Below are positions 1 through 7,251 of a stretch of DNA of 38,390 bases, piece by piece (positions within the stretch are counted from its first letter, which is position 1; each line of letters opens with the position of its first letter). This DNA is from an uncultured Bacteroidota bacterium (GTDB lineage Bacteria > Bacteroidota > Bacteroidia > Flavobacteriales > Flavobacteriaceae), in contig CACJMJ010000006.1 in assembly GCA_902594485.1 (NCBI GenBank), positions 1-38,390 on the forward strand, given 5' to 3'. The notes beneath the pieces are model-generated. The model did no database searches. It saw only the letters and a list, made by a program, of their open reading frames with translations, and was not told the DNA's origin. Made by a program: the position numbers and the translations under genes.

Positions 1-501
1 AAAAATTCAATTTTTACAATACTTTTTACAACTGCTATTTTTATAGTTGGATGTGAATCTAACATGACAGAAAGATCTATTGGTTTCGTTACCGGTGAAA
101 ATTCTGATACTAAATGGCATCTTGGTACACAAGACGCTATTGACATTGTGTCAACTGTTGATGAATTATGGACAAACCAAGACTATGAAGGAATGAGACA
201 ATATTTTGCTGACTCAGTTGAAGTCATTCAACCTGATGGCACTTATACAAATACCTTTGATTCTTTTATTGAATCATTAAGCTCTCAAGACTTTCCTACA
301 TGGTCATATAATTACGCATTTTCTGTTGACCTTGATCCAGCTGTAGGTGGTGAACATGTACAAGCGGGGTTTTCAGTTAATTACTCAGCTACAGAGAATA
401 GTGAAGAATACACAGATTTACATCATGAAAGCTATTATGTAGTTGATGGCAAGATTATTACCTTAAATCAATTTGCAATTAGAGGGGACTCTGATGAATA
501 A
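1..501 (+). CDS. NTF2/SnoaL-like lipoprotein, 5' end cut by window
   Basis: Open from base 1 to the TAA at 499-501. The first ATG inside the window (64) is not the true start: codons 1-17 encode a hydrophobic export segment ending in the lipobox I-V-G-C, with the Cys codon at 52-54. Only a few N-terminal codons can be missing. The mature part of about 148 residues has the layout of a SnoaL/DUF4440 (NTF2-like) domain: an N-terminal helix, a WTNQDYEGM helix followed by YFADSVEV, and a C-terminal beta sheet ending in YYVVDGKIITLNQF. Such cone-shaped domains bind small hydrophobic ligands or act as small enzymes; the substrate is unknown. Two further lipoproteins of the same kind lie at 753-1888 on the other strand. 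Family assignment is fairly sure; function is not known. Confidence 0.75.
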   Translation, partial: KNSIFTILFTTAIFIVGCESNMTERSIGFVTGENSDTKWHLGTQDAIDIVSTVDELWTNQDYEGMRQYFADSVEVIQPDGTYTNTFDSFIESLSSQDFPTWSYNYAFSVDLDPAVGGEHVQAGFSVNYSATENSEEYTDLHHESYYVVDGKIITLNQFAIRGDSDE

Positions 502-621
502 TTGTTAAGAAACTGTAAATAACTCTTCTTTAGATTATTAACTATGGATATATATATTCCTTAAATTGAACCATGTCTAAATAATTGGTTAATAGTCTTA
601 GACTTGTCACTTTGACAAAAT

Positions 622-655
622 AAAAAAGCCCTCAAGTTAAGTCTTGAGGGCTTTT
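622..655. terminator. Bidirectional intrinsic terminator
   Basis: A perfect 9-bp stem GCCCTCAAG (628-636) / CTTGAGGGC (643-651) with a 6-base loop. It is flanked by an A6 run on the left and a T4 run on the right, so it makes a stem plus U-tract on both strands. It sits between the 3' ends of two converging lipoprotein genes and should stop both transcripts. The rest of 502-752 shows no ORF. Confidence 0.85.
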
Positions 656-752
656 AATTAACCATAAACCAATTTATGTTCGCTTAACGAACAAGTAAAT
701 CTATTAAGATTTAACTTTATTGGCTATGATCAATCAAAATAATTATTAACAA

Positions 753-1286
753 TTATTCATTAAAAGTGGTTAGTATCCCCCCAACATCAGCATATTCAGT
801 AACTGTATGGACTTGTCCATCTTCATTAAAGTTTAATACTAAGTAATGTTTAAATGTTACTTCTTTGCCCGTAGTTGAATTAGTAATATCCCATGTACCA
901 TACATTCTTACATTATTTGGTCCGGACATAGCCTCAGCTACAGGATAAGTGTTACCTCCCCAAAAACCAACATCAGTTCCAGGAAGCCCTCCACCTTCAG
1001 TGAATGAAATATTTTCAAAATTACTCATCCAGAAAGAAACATTTTCTTTTAAAATGTCAATCCCTTCAAGCATTTCAGCGTTAACCCCAGGGCCATGCCA
1101 TCTTATAGAATCAGCAAATACTGATATTACTCTATCATAGTCTCCTTCTTCATAACCTTTAATAAAATTGTTTTTAAGAGTTTCAACATTTTTTTCAAAT
1201 GTTGTTGAATCTGCTTCGCTTACTCCATTGGTAGGAGCTTCACAAGAAGCAAATAAAATCATTAATAATAAAGCTAGTTTTCTCAT
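753..1286 (-). CDS. NTF2/SnoaL-like lipoprotein
   Basis: 177 residues, ATG start. The N-terminus is a lipoprotein signal with L-F-A-S-C (Cys15). The rest fits an NTF2-like/DUF4440 domain: the helix and strand KGYEEGDYDRVISVFADSI, W-H-G-P-G, then a central helix around ILKENVSFWMSNF and beta strands such as GTWDITNSTTG and HYLVLNF. It resembles its neighbours at 1-501 and 1364-1888 in length and layout, so the three look like diverged paralogs. It is separated from the upstream gene by a terminator and appears to have its own promoter. It should be an outer-membrane or periplasmic lipoprotein. No catalytic residue can be named and the ligand is unknown. Confidence 0.8.
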   Translation of the reverse strand: MRKLALLLMILFASCEAPTNGVSEADSTTFEKNVETLKNNFIKGYEEGDYDRVISVFADSIRWHGPGVNAEMLEGIDILKENVSFWMSNFENISFTEGGGLPGTDVGFWGGNTYPVAEAMSGPNNVRMYGTWDITNSTTGKEVTFKHYLVLNFNEDGQVHTVTEYADVGGILTTFNE

Positions 1287-1306
1287 AATTTGTTTTTAAA
1301 TATTCT

Positions 1307-1314
1307 CAAAAATA
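1307..1314 (-). promoter_or_regulatory. Possible -7 promoter element TATTTTTG
   Basis: On the minus strand this reads TATTTTTG, matching the Bacteroidota -7 consensus TAnnTTTG, 20 bases before the ATG at 1286. It lies in the T-rich tail of the terminator of the upstream gene. I see no -33 TTG at the usual spacing, so it is tentative. Confidence 0.3.
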
Positions 1315-1340
1315 AAAAAACCCCTGATCTTCAGGGGTTT
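1311..1340 (-). terminator. Intrinsic terminator after the 1364-1888 gene
   Basis: A 10-bp perfect stem (1318-1327 AAACCCCTGA / 1331-1340 TCAGGGGTTT) with a 3-base loop. On the minus strand it is followed by a long T-rich tail. It lies 24 bases past the stop codon of the upstream minus-strand gene. Confidence 0.85.
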
Positions 1341-1363
1341 ATTTTATCAAAATAATACTTAAA

Positions 1364-1888
1364 TTATTTTATTGGATCTTCATCATATGCCTCAACAAAC
1401 TTTGTTCTATCATAAAAAGCACCAGTCCACTGTATTTTTTTATCTTCTCCAACAAAAAATGTTGCATTGTGATATGGAACTGTTATTGAAGTCTCATCAT
1501 TTGCAAATGTTTGAGGTCCCCAACTTAAAAGAATATGAAAATCAAATTCTTCTCCATTTTCATCTGTGTCAGTTCCTTTCATAGCAATATAGTTTGTATC
1601 CTCGCCAGAAGAAATCTGCCAAATACCTGTTGTTGTTTCAAGCATTGCTTTAATTTGATCTTTTCCTTCCATGTTTACCCCATTTGGGAATGACCACATT
1701 GCAGTATCTGAGTAAAGATCCATTACAGACTCAATATTTCCAGAATTCATAGCCTCATATTGGCTATTTACTAACTCAACTAATTCAGTCTCATCTATTA
1801 CAATTGGATAATCTGAGTTAGCTTGAGTTGGAGTCTCACAACTTATAATTGCAAAACTAAGTATTAGTGTTAAAATTATTTTTTTCAT
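1364..1888 (-). CDS. NTF2/SnoaL-like lipoprotein
   Basis: 174 residues, ATG start, lipoprotein signal with A-I-I-S-C (Cys17). The domain resembles SnoaL/DUF4440: the N-terminal helix ends in YEAMNSGNIESVMDLYSD, followed by MWSFPNG, and strands from HILLSWGPQTF to HNATFFVGEDKKIQW. It is the third copy of this protein type in the first 2 kb. It lies 21 bases downstream of the gene at 1910-2662 and ends at a strong terminator, so it is probably the last gene of a minus-strand unit 3403 to 1364. A TACATTTG at 1924-1931 inside the neighbour could be a secondary promoter. Ligand or reaction unknown. Confidence 0.8.
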   Translation of the reverse strand: MKKIILTLILSFAIISCETPTQANSDYPIVIDETELVELVNSQYEAMNSGNIESVMDLYSDTAMWSFPNGVNMEGKDQIKAMLETTTGIWQISSGEDTNYIAMKGTDTDENGEEFDFHILLSWGPQTFANDETSITVPYHNATFFVGEDKKIQWTGAFYDRTKFVEAYDEDPIK

Positions 1889-1909
1889 TTTTAAATTGAT
1901 TTAAGTTAA

Positions 1910-2662
1910 TTATTTTCCCATGACAAATGTAAGCTGCAACCATCCATGCATCTCACGAGAGGCCATACCATATTTCCACATCATTTGATCAGTAAAAGAT
2001 TGTTCAGTCCCTTCCGAGTTAGAATTATTTTCTTTATTGATTTCAAAAATAGTGTGTGTAATAGATTTATATGCATTATCAGAACTGTCAATTATTTCTG
2101 ATAAATCCCACCAGTACTTATTTCCTTTGTGTTGTTCTCTGAAATATTGTTTTTCAAATTCAACATAGTCATCATTTAATGCTTCCATACCTATATATGT
2201 AGCATTAACTGTTGCCTCAGGATCTAATCCTTCTTCAGAAAGATTAGAAATACTTTGCATAGTATAAGATCTAGAGCTTGCTCTATATTTATTTTCCGTA
2301 CTTTCTTTTATGTACTTCTTTATTGTAGATCTTTTGGTTTTTCCTTTATGTGCATCTTGAATAATTTGCATCCAATCAACATTAGCTTCCATTTGCTCTT
2401 TAGATTGATAGATATTTACAATTATGTAATCTGCCCACGGATTATCATCGTTACTACTTGGGTCAACCTTCCAGATTGACCACCCGGCTTGAACACCATC
2501 AGCTATTGCTTTTTCTTTAGCAATACCCCAAAATGCCTCAAACTTCTCATATTCTTCTTCCATTCCTTCATTTAACACAACATGTTCACTAGTCCAGTAA
2601 AATTGTGCGTTTAATGAAATTGAGAAAAATAGAGCTATAAATGTGTATAATATATTTTTCAT
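1910..2662 (-). CDS. Secreted protein with dimeric alpha/beta-barrel-like repeats
   Basis: 250 residues with a clear signal peptide ending in ISLNAQ. The mature protein holds two related halves, each beginning with a beta strand and followed by a long amphipathic helix and a strand with aromatic residues. One pattern is EYEKFEAFWGIAKEKA... GWSIWKVDP... DYIIVNIYQS; the second half starts near ATYIGMEALNDDYVEFE. This resembles ferredoxin-like (dimeric alpha/beta barrel, ABM/EthD type) folds. It is a clear paralog of the next gene (2672-3403), from which it is separated by 9 bases, so they are cotranscribed. I do not recognise a named family. Function unknown; it is probably periplasmic or extracellular. 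Confidence 0.7.
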   Translation of the reverse strand: MKNILYTFIALFFSISLNAQFYWTSEHVVLNEGMEEEYEKFEAFWGIAKEKAIADGVQAGWSIWKVDPSSNDDNPWADYIIVNIYQSKEQMEANVDWMQIIQDAHKGKTKRSTIKKYIKESTENKYRASSRSYTMQSISNLSEEGLDPEATVNATYIGMEALNDDYVEFEKQYFREQHKGNKYWWDLSEIIDSSDNAYKSITHTIFEINKENNSNSEGTEQSFTDQMMWKYGMASREMHGWLQLTFVMGK

Positions 2663-2671
2663 TTAAGTTAA

Positions 2672-3403
2672 TTATTCTGTTCCTGTAACAACACTAAATA
2701 TACCTCTAATTGAAAAGTTAGCAGGAGAGATTTTCTCAATAGGTAAGCCTTCAATTGCTGCACTTCCAGCCATATGTAACATTACATTTTTTAAATTGTC
2801 ATAGACATCATATGTCATAGCTGTTGCATAATCACCACCTTGGGAGTTTTTACCTTGTGGAGTTATTTTAGTTGCAACACCCCAGCCTAGAAGACCAGAT
2901 TTATTTAGCATTTTCTCAAAATGAGGCATAACAATTTTCTCTGAGTCTTTTAAAAATTGACTAACATTATCTGGATTACCAAAGTTTAGAATAACCCATT
3001 TACCTTGTGCTGAATTTGGTATTGCCATCTCCATTTTGTAGAAATACCTTCTGTCTGCCTTAGCATCAATATCTCCATAAAGGATATCTGGCTTGATACC
3101 TAAAACCTCCTCAGAATTAGCCCACCAATTGAACTTATCTACAACTTGATCTACATCTTGATAAAAGTGAACCCAAAGGTAATTATAGTCATCTTCAGTA
3201 GTATTAAATGCTTTTAAAAGTGCCCATGCACCAAGGTTGCCTTTATCGACAGCATCCTGTGCAATTTTTTGTACATATTCAGTTTGAATTTTTTCAAATG
3301 CTTCCACTTGATCTCCAGGTACTTGAACTGGATGGAAAACAGCTATTTGAGCTGAGAGTGAACCAAAGACAAATAGTGTTAATAGTAATAAAAAATTTTT
3401 CAT
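2672..3403 (-). CDS. Secreted protein, paralog of the 1910-2662 product
   Basis: 243 residues, ATG start, signal peptide ending in LSAQ. It has the same two-half design as its neighbour: strand, then helix EAFEKIQTEYVQKIAQDAV, then GAWALLKAF and YLWVHFYQ, with a second half from VILNFGNPDNVSQF onwards. The matching positions of G-W/A-W and the Y-x-x-V-x-x-Y-Q motif in both proteins support a tandem duplication. It is the first gene of the minus-strand unit that also holds two NTF2-like lipoproteins downstream. Its leader AAATCAATTTAAAA just before the ATG is repeated before the gene at 1888. No active-site residues recognised; function unknown. Confidence 0.7.
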   Translation of the reverse strand: MKNFLLLLTLFVFGSLSAQIAVFHPVQVPGDQVEAFEKIQTEYVQKIAQDAVDKGNLGAWALLKAFNTTEDDYNYLWVHFYQDVDQVVDKFNWWANSEEVLGIKPDILYGDIDAKADRRYFYKMEMAIPNSAQGKWVILNFGNPDNVSQFLKDSEKIVMPHFEKMLNKSGLLGWGVATKITPQGKNSQGGDYATAMTYDVYDNLKNVMLHMAGSAAIEGLPIEKISPANFSIRGIFSVVTGTE

Positions 3404-3462
3404 TTTTAAATTGATTTATTAGTTAGGTATTAAATATAATATATATTTTATAAATTGTATTC

Positions 3463-4353
3463 ATGAGTAAAAAATGTGTCATTCCGATTTCTATTTTTCT
3501 CTTTTTTATTTCAGACATCATATTTGCTCAACAAATTATTCCATTATATAATTCTGCTCTAGATTGTGATCTTGATAAAAAAGACAGAATTGTAGAAGAA
3601 GGAGGCAGCACATATATATATGAAATTAAATCACCTGAAATATGGTATTATCCTTCTGAAAATCAAGAAAGTAATAAACCTGCAGTCCTAGTTATTCCTG
3701 GCGGTGGATATACTTTTCTTAGCATTACAAATGAAGGTATATCAATAGCAAAATGGTTAAATAGCATAGGTATAGATGCCTTTATGTTAAAGCATAGACT
3801 TCCAAATAATTATTCTGGGTCATGTAAACAAATAGTTGCAACCCAAGATGCATTTAGAGCTATTGAATTAATTAGAGAAAACTCATCAAAATGGAAAATA
3901 GATAGTACTAACGTCGGTGTAATTGGATTCTCTGCAGGGGGTCATCTTGCATCTACTATTTCAACAAAAGGTACATTGAATATAAACAAACCCAACTTTG
4001 CAGTTCTTGTTTATCCAGTAATTACAATGAGTCTAGATTCTAAGACTTGGACATTTAATAGCTTGTTTGGTAAAAATCCTAATCCAGATATAATCAAAAA
4101 ATATTCAAATGATCTTTTTGTAGATAATACAACACCTCCAACAATTCTTATTCACTCTAATAATGATGAGGGTACACCACCGGAAAATAGCATAAGTTAC
4201 TATTCTGCATTGCGAAAAAACAATATACCTGCTGCACTTCATATTTGGGAAGATGGAGGACATGGATATGGTCTAGGTAATGGTAGAGGGTCAATTGAAT
4301 CATGGCCTAAAATTGTCCATGAGTGGATGAAGGTTAGAAATATAATAGATTAA
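3463..4353 (+). CDS. Secreted alpha/beta hydrolase (carbohydrate-esterase-like)
   Basis: 296 residues with a signal peptide ending in IIFAQ. It is an alpha/beta hydrolase with an oxyanion motif V-I-P-G-G-G-Y near residue 80, the nucleophile elbow G-F-S-A-G-G (Ser157), a likely Asp235 in N-N-D-E-G-T-P, and His267 in D-G-G-H-G-Y-G. This layout matches the Aes/BD-FAE and acetyl-xylan-esterase-like families that remove acyl groups from sugars in many Bacteroidota. It is transcribed alone, divergent from the secreted-protein cluster and convergent with the YceI gene. The exact substrate is unknown. Family and export are well supported; the esterase role follows from the intact triad. Confidence 0.85.
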   Translation: MSKKCVIPISIFLFFISDIIFAQQIIPLYNSALDCDLDKKDRIVEEGGSTYIYEIKSPEIWYYPSENQESNKPAVLVIPGGGYTFLSITNEGISIAKWLNSIGIDAFMLKHRLPNNYSGSCKQIVATQDAFRAIELIRENSSKWKIDSTNVGVIGFSAGGHLASTISTKGTLNINKPNFAVLVYPVITMSLDSKTWTFNSLFGKNPNPDIIKKYSNDLFVDNTTPPTILIHSNNDEGTPPENSISYYSALRKNNIPAALHIWEDGGHGYGLGNGRGSIESWPKIVHEWMKVRNIID

Positions 4354-4373
4354 AATTAGAACCTTATCTAATT
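4354..4373. terminator. AT-rich hairpin between convergent genes
   Basis: Perfect 7-bp arms AATTAGA (4354-4360) / TCTAATT (4367-4373) with a 6-base loop. It sits exactly between the two converging stop codons and overlaps the end of the minus-strand gene. There is no good T-run, so it is at best a weak terminator. Confidence 0.3.
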
Positions 4374-4892
4374 AAAGTATAAATCAAATTCTAAATTGAT
4401 TTTATCATCAATTTTTCTTGTAAGTAATGATGGACGTTCAACTAAAAATTCAGTTAAGGAAACACTGAATTTTCCAAACAACTTTGTTACTCCATCAAGT
4501 TTAATGACTTCAGCTAATATCTTAAAGTCTTTTTCGATTCCATGAAAATTCATTACTCCCTCAATTAGTATTTGTTCTTTCTCTTTACTAACAGATGTAG
4601 ATTTAAAAATAACATTTGGAAATTGAAGTGCATCAAGAACTCTAAATGAATTACTATCCAAACTAGAATTGCCACTTTTAAAGTCACTAACTTTAGCTAC
4701 AATACCAATATTAGAAATAGATTCATCTTCTATCTGAATTAGTCCTGATATATTTTTATTTACAGCTGACCATTTATGTAAAAAATGTTTACCAGTATAA
4801 CTTATAGAAGATCTTTCAGAATCAACTTTTTTGATTTCTTGGGAGATTAAATTACTCGACGTTAGAAGCAATATAAAAGCAAGTAATCTCAT
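4368..4892 (-). CDS. YceI-like periplasmic protein
   Basis: 174 residues with a signal peptide ending in LISQ. The mature part follows the YceI lipocalin-like pattern: an early strand S-S-I-S-Y-T-G, a central V-S-D-F-K-S-G-N-S motif, L-D-A-L-Q-F-P-N-V-I-F-K-S and a late strand G-V-M-N-F-H-G-I. YceI proteins bind isoprenoids/quinones in a long hydrophobic channel and are often encoded beside cytochrome b561-type genes. Here the start codon overlaps the stop of the b561-like gene by one base (TAATG), which supports that pairing and translational coupling. The likely role is a periplasmic isoprenoid- or quinone-linked redox helper. It is the last gene of a three-gene operon. Confidence 0.75.
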   Translation of the reverse strand: MRLLAFILLLTSSNLISQEIKKVDSERSSISYTGKHFLHKWSAVNKNISGLIQIEDESISNIGIVAKVSDFKSGNSSLDSNSFRVLDALQFPNVIFKSTSVSKEKEQILIEGVMNFHGIEKDFKILAEVIKLDGVTKLFGKFSVSLTEFLVERPSLLTRKIDDKINLEFDLYFN

Positions 4893-5527
4893 TAGAAGTC
4901 TAGTATTATAGAAATCATTGCAAAAGAATAACTTGCAAATGCAGTATAAGCAGAGACTTTATGAATCTCTCTATATTTATCAGCTTCATGCTGTTTATCA
5001 GCGTAAATATTTGTGATTATCATAGCTGGTACATGAATGTTTGCAAATATTTTGTGAAGTTTTATATTGTTAAGGCCTTCTTTCTCTCTACTTACAAGAG
5101 GAGGGGGAGTGAATAAAGATAAACCAGCCCCTGTAAAATATGCGGTAGTTACAATTTTTCCAAGTGTTTTGTGTGTATCATATACACTATAATCACCATT
5201 GTACATTTTGCCTCCTAATATCCCTTGGTATATCATCCCAGCAAAAGTTACATATCCAATAATTTGATGTGCCTTTAACATTTTTTCTCTAACAATAAGT
5301 TCTTTTTCTCTATTTTCAATACTTAGCTTGGCAATGCCAGTCTTTCTAAATAAACCTTTTTCTCCCCAAAGAATTCTTTGAGTGATTAACATTTTTTCAG
5401 GGAGAAGACTTGGTTTCTCAGTATTGATAAGGTTTTGAAATTCTTCAGTAAAATCTTGAGCAAAACAATTAATACTTAAGATCAAAGCCAATAAGCTTAA
5501 TAAAATTTTTTTCTTAATCTGAAGCAT
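4892..5527 (-). CDS. Cytochrome b561-like four-helix membrane protein
   Basis: 211 residues. An N-terminal signal-like segment ends in CFAQ, an 80-residue polar stretch follows, then four hydrophobic segments near residues 87-105, 119-138, 156-175 and 189-210. Each of these starts at a His (H87, H119, H158, H189; also H165), the pattern expected for heme b ligands in b561/DUF4405-like proteins. I did not match it to a named family with certainty. It lies one base after the Rieske gene and overlaps the YceI gene, so an electron-transfer role in the inner membrane is a sensible inference: from a quinone or a Rieske partner to the periplasm. Confidence 0.6.
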   Translation of the reverse strand: MLQIKKKILLSLLALILSINCFAQDFTEEFQNLINTEKPSLLPEKMLITQRILWGEKGLFRKTGIAKLSIENREKELIVREKMLKAHQIIGYVTFAGMIYQGILGGKMYNGDYSVYDTHKTLGKIVTTAYFTGAGLSLFTPPPLVSREKEGLNNIKLHKIFANIHVPAMIITNIYADKQHEADKYREIHKVSAYTAFASYSFAMISIILDF

Positions 5528-5528
5528 T

Positions 5529-6059
5529 TTAGCTTGTAGTTATAGTTAAGCTATCTCCAGCAAGAGAGGTTGAATAAGTTTTCAAATCTCCTGATGTAGC
5601 AGCTGAACTACAATTTACAATATTATTTCCATCGATCCCAAACTTGTTACCATGTGATCCGCATGTAAACTCTTGGTTTGAATATGACCAATCATTTTTG
5701 GTCCCACTATGAGGACAACAGTTATCAAAGGCTCTAAATTCTGTGTTAGATATTTTTAAGAGTAAGACACCAACAGAGGTAAGATTTATAAAATCACCTG
5801 GACTAGAAAGACTACTAAAGTTAGAATTTGTTAGGTCAATTGTAATGTTATTACCGCTTGATACAATTCCACTGCTAGTTTGAGTACCACCCCCAGTTGC
5901 ATTACCGCTACTAGTATTATCCGGAACAATGTTTAAATTATTAGAACTATAGGAAGATGACTCATCGTCAGACTTTGAACAAGCTTGAATATATGATAGC
6001 CCAAAAAAAGCAAAGGTAACTGTTGGACAAGTATTTTGTAAAAACTTTCTTCTTTCCAT
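5529..6059 (-). CDS. Exported Rieske [2Fe-2S] protein
   Basis: 176 residues. The N-terminus carries a twin-arginine motif (E-R-R-K-F-L-Q) and a hydrophobic stretch ending in I-Q-A-C-S-K, a plausible lipobox (Cys27). A Ser/Gly/Thr-rich linker follows (residues 31-75). The C-terminal domain has the Rieske ligands C-P-H (C115, H117) and C-G-S-H (C133, H136). Tat export suits a protein that folds with its cluster in the cytoplasm. An additional Cys (C114) directly precedes the first ligand. It is the first gene of an operon with the b561-like and YceI-like proteins, so it is probably a periplasmic, membrane-anchored electron carrier. It lacks the rest of a bc1 complex, so it is not the standard respiratory Rieske subunit. 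Confidence 0.85.
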   Translation of the reverse strand: MERRKFLQNTCPTVTFAFFGLSYIQACSKSDDESSSYSSNNLNIVPDNTSSGNATGGGTQTSSGIVSSGNNITIDLTNSNFSSLSSPGDFINLTSVGVLLLKISNTEFRAFDNCCPHSGTKNDWSYSNQEFTCGSHGNKFGIDGNNIVNCSSAATSGDLKTYSTSLAGDSLTITTS

Positions 6060-6072
6060 AATTTAAGATTCG

Positions 6073-6080
6073 CAAATCTA
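6073..6080 (-). promoter_or_regulatory. Possible -7 promoter element TAGATTTG
   Basis: The minus strand reads TAGATTTG, matching TAnnTTTG, 13 bases before the ATG of the Rieske gene. The same octamer precedes the ammonium operon (19478-19485). No -33 TTG is visible at the usual distance. Confidence 0.35.
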
Positions 6081-6153
6081 ATGTGTATATTTAGTATTAG
6101 AACATAATTTCATATTTTTAATATTCTTTTAACTAATTTAAATTAAAGTCTCT

Positions 6154-7242
6154 ATGACAAAGATTTATGTTAATCCGGACATAGAAAAAGCAGAAACTCT
6201 CCCTGCTATATTTTATAGAAGTAACTCATATTTTGAAGAACTTAAAGAAAAAGTATTTTTAAAATCATGGCAATTTGTAGGTCATAAATCTATTTTACCC
6301 ATTAACATAAATACTTACCCATTTGAATTTATCAAAAACTATGTTGAGGAGCCATTACTGCTTGTTAAAGATGAAGATGAAAAAATAAGTTGTCTTTCAA
6401 ATGTTTGTACTCACAGAGCTAATATTATCATTAATAATAAGGGTAATGTCAGAGATTTGAGATGTATGTACCATGGGAGAAAATTTAATCTTGACGGAAA
6501 GTTTAAGTCTATGCCAGAGTTTACTTTAGCAAAAGAATTTCCTAGGGATTGTGATGATCTCAAAGAATTTCCAATTGCCAATCTTGGGCCTTTCATCTTT
6601 GTTGGTTTAGAACCATCTTTTGACTTTGAGTCTGTTTGCTCTAAAATTAATCAAAGAATATCATTCTTACCAATGGACCATATTGAATATCGTCAAGATT
6701 TAAGTAAAGATTATATGGTAAATTCCCACTGGGCTTTATATTGTGATAATTATCTTGAAGGATTTCATATTCCATTTGTTCATAATGATTTGAATGAAGT
6801 TTTAGATTACGAAAAGTACGACACTGAAATTGATGACTATTTTAATCTACAAATAGGTTATTCTAAAGATGGAGATGATATTGTGTTTGATTTTCCCAAA
6901 GATCATCAAGACTACAATAAGAATATTTCAGCATATTATTATTGGATATTTCCAAATATTATGGTTAATGTTTATCCATGGGGAATCTCCATTAATATAA
7001 TCAAGCCAATAAATATGAACAAAACCAAAGTTTCTTTCTTAAGCTATGTATATGATGAATCTAAATTAGAATTAGGAGCAGGAGCAAATCTTGATAAGGT
7101 TGAAAGAGAAGATGAATTTGTTGTAGAAGGAGTTAATAAAGGTCTAAAATCAAGATATTATTCAACTGGTAGATTCTCACCTACCATGGAAAAGGGTGTC
7201 CACCATTTCCATAGCTTATTGTCCAAATCAATTAATTCTTAA
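6154..7242 (+). CDS. Rieske non-heme iron oxygenase, alpha subunit
   Basis: 362 residues, ATG start. The N-terminal Rieske domain has C-T-H (C85, H87) and C-M-Y-H (C104, H107). The catalytic domain carries D-N-Y-L-E-G-F-H-I-P-F-V-H, giving the iron ligands H205 and H210; the third is probably an Asp near 314-320. E202 in this motif occupies the place of the bridging Glu of carnitine monooxygenase (CntA) rather than the usual Asp, so this protein fits the choline/carnitine monooxygenase-like branch. Such enzymes hydroxylate or demethylate quaternary amines or related compounds using a separate reductase. No reductase gene is visible nearby. It is followed after 9 bases by an M20 amidohydrolase, probably in the same operon. 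Substrate unproven. Confidence 0.85.
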   Translation: MTKIYVNPDIEKAETLPAIFYRSNSYFEELKEKVFLKSWQFVGHKSILPININTYPFEFIKNYVEEPLLLVKDEDEKISCLSNVCTHRANIIINNKGNVRDLRCMYHGRKFNLDGKFKSMPEFTLAKEFPRDCDDLKEFPIANLGPFIFVGLEPSFDFESVCSKINQRISFLPMDHIEYRQDLSKDYMVNSHWALYCDNYLEGFHIPFVHNDLNEVLDYEKYDTEIDDYFNLQIGYSKDGDDIVFDFPKDHQDYNKNISAYYYWIFPNIMVNVYPWGISINIIKPINMNKTKVSFLSYVYDESKLELGAGANLDKVEREDEFVVEGVNKGLKSRYYSTGRFSPTMEKGVHHFHSLLSKSINS

Positions 7243-7251
7243 ATTTAAATT

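Noticed and set aside
677-693. Inverted repeat TGTTCG-CTTAA-CGAACA between convergent genes
   Set aside because: It lies downstream of both genes, where an operator is unlikely. There is no T-run, and a strong terminator is already present at 628-651.
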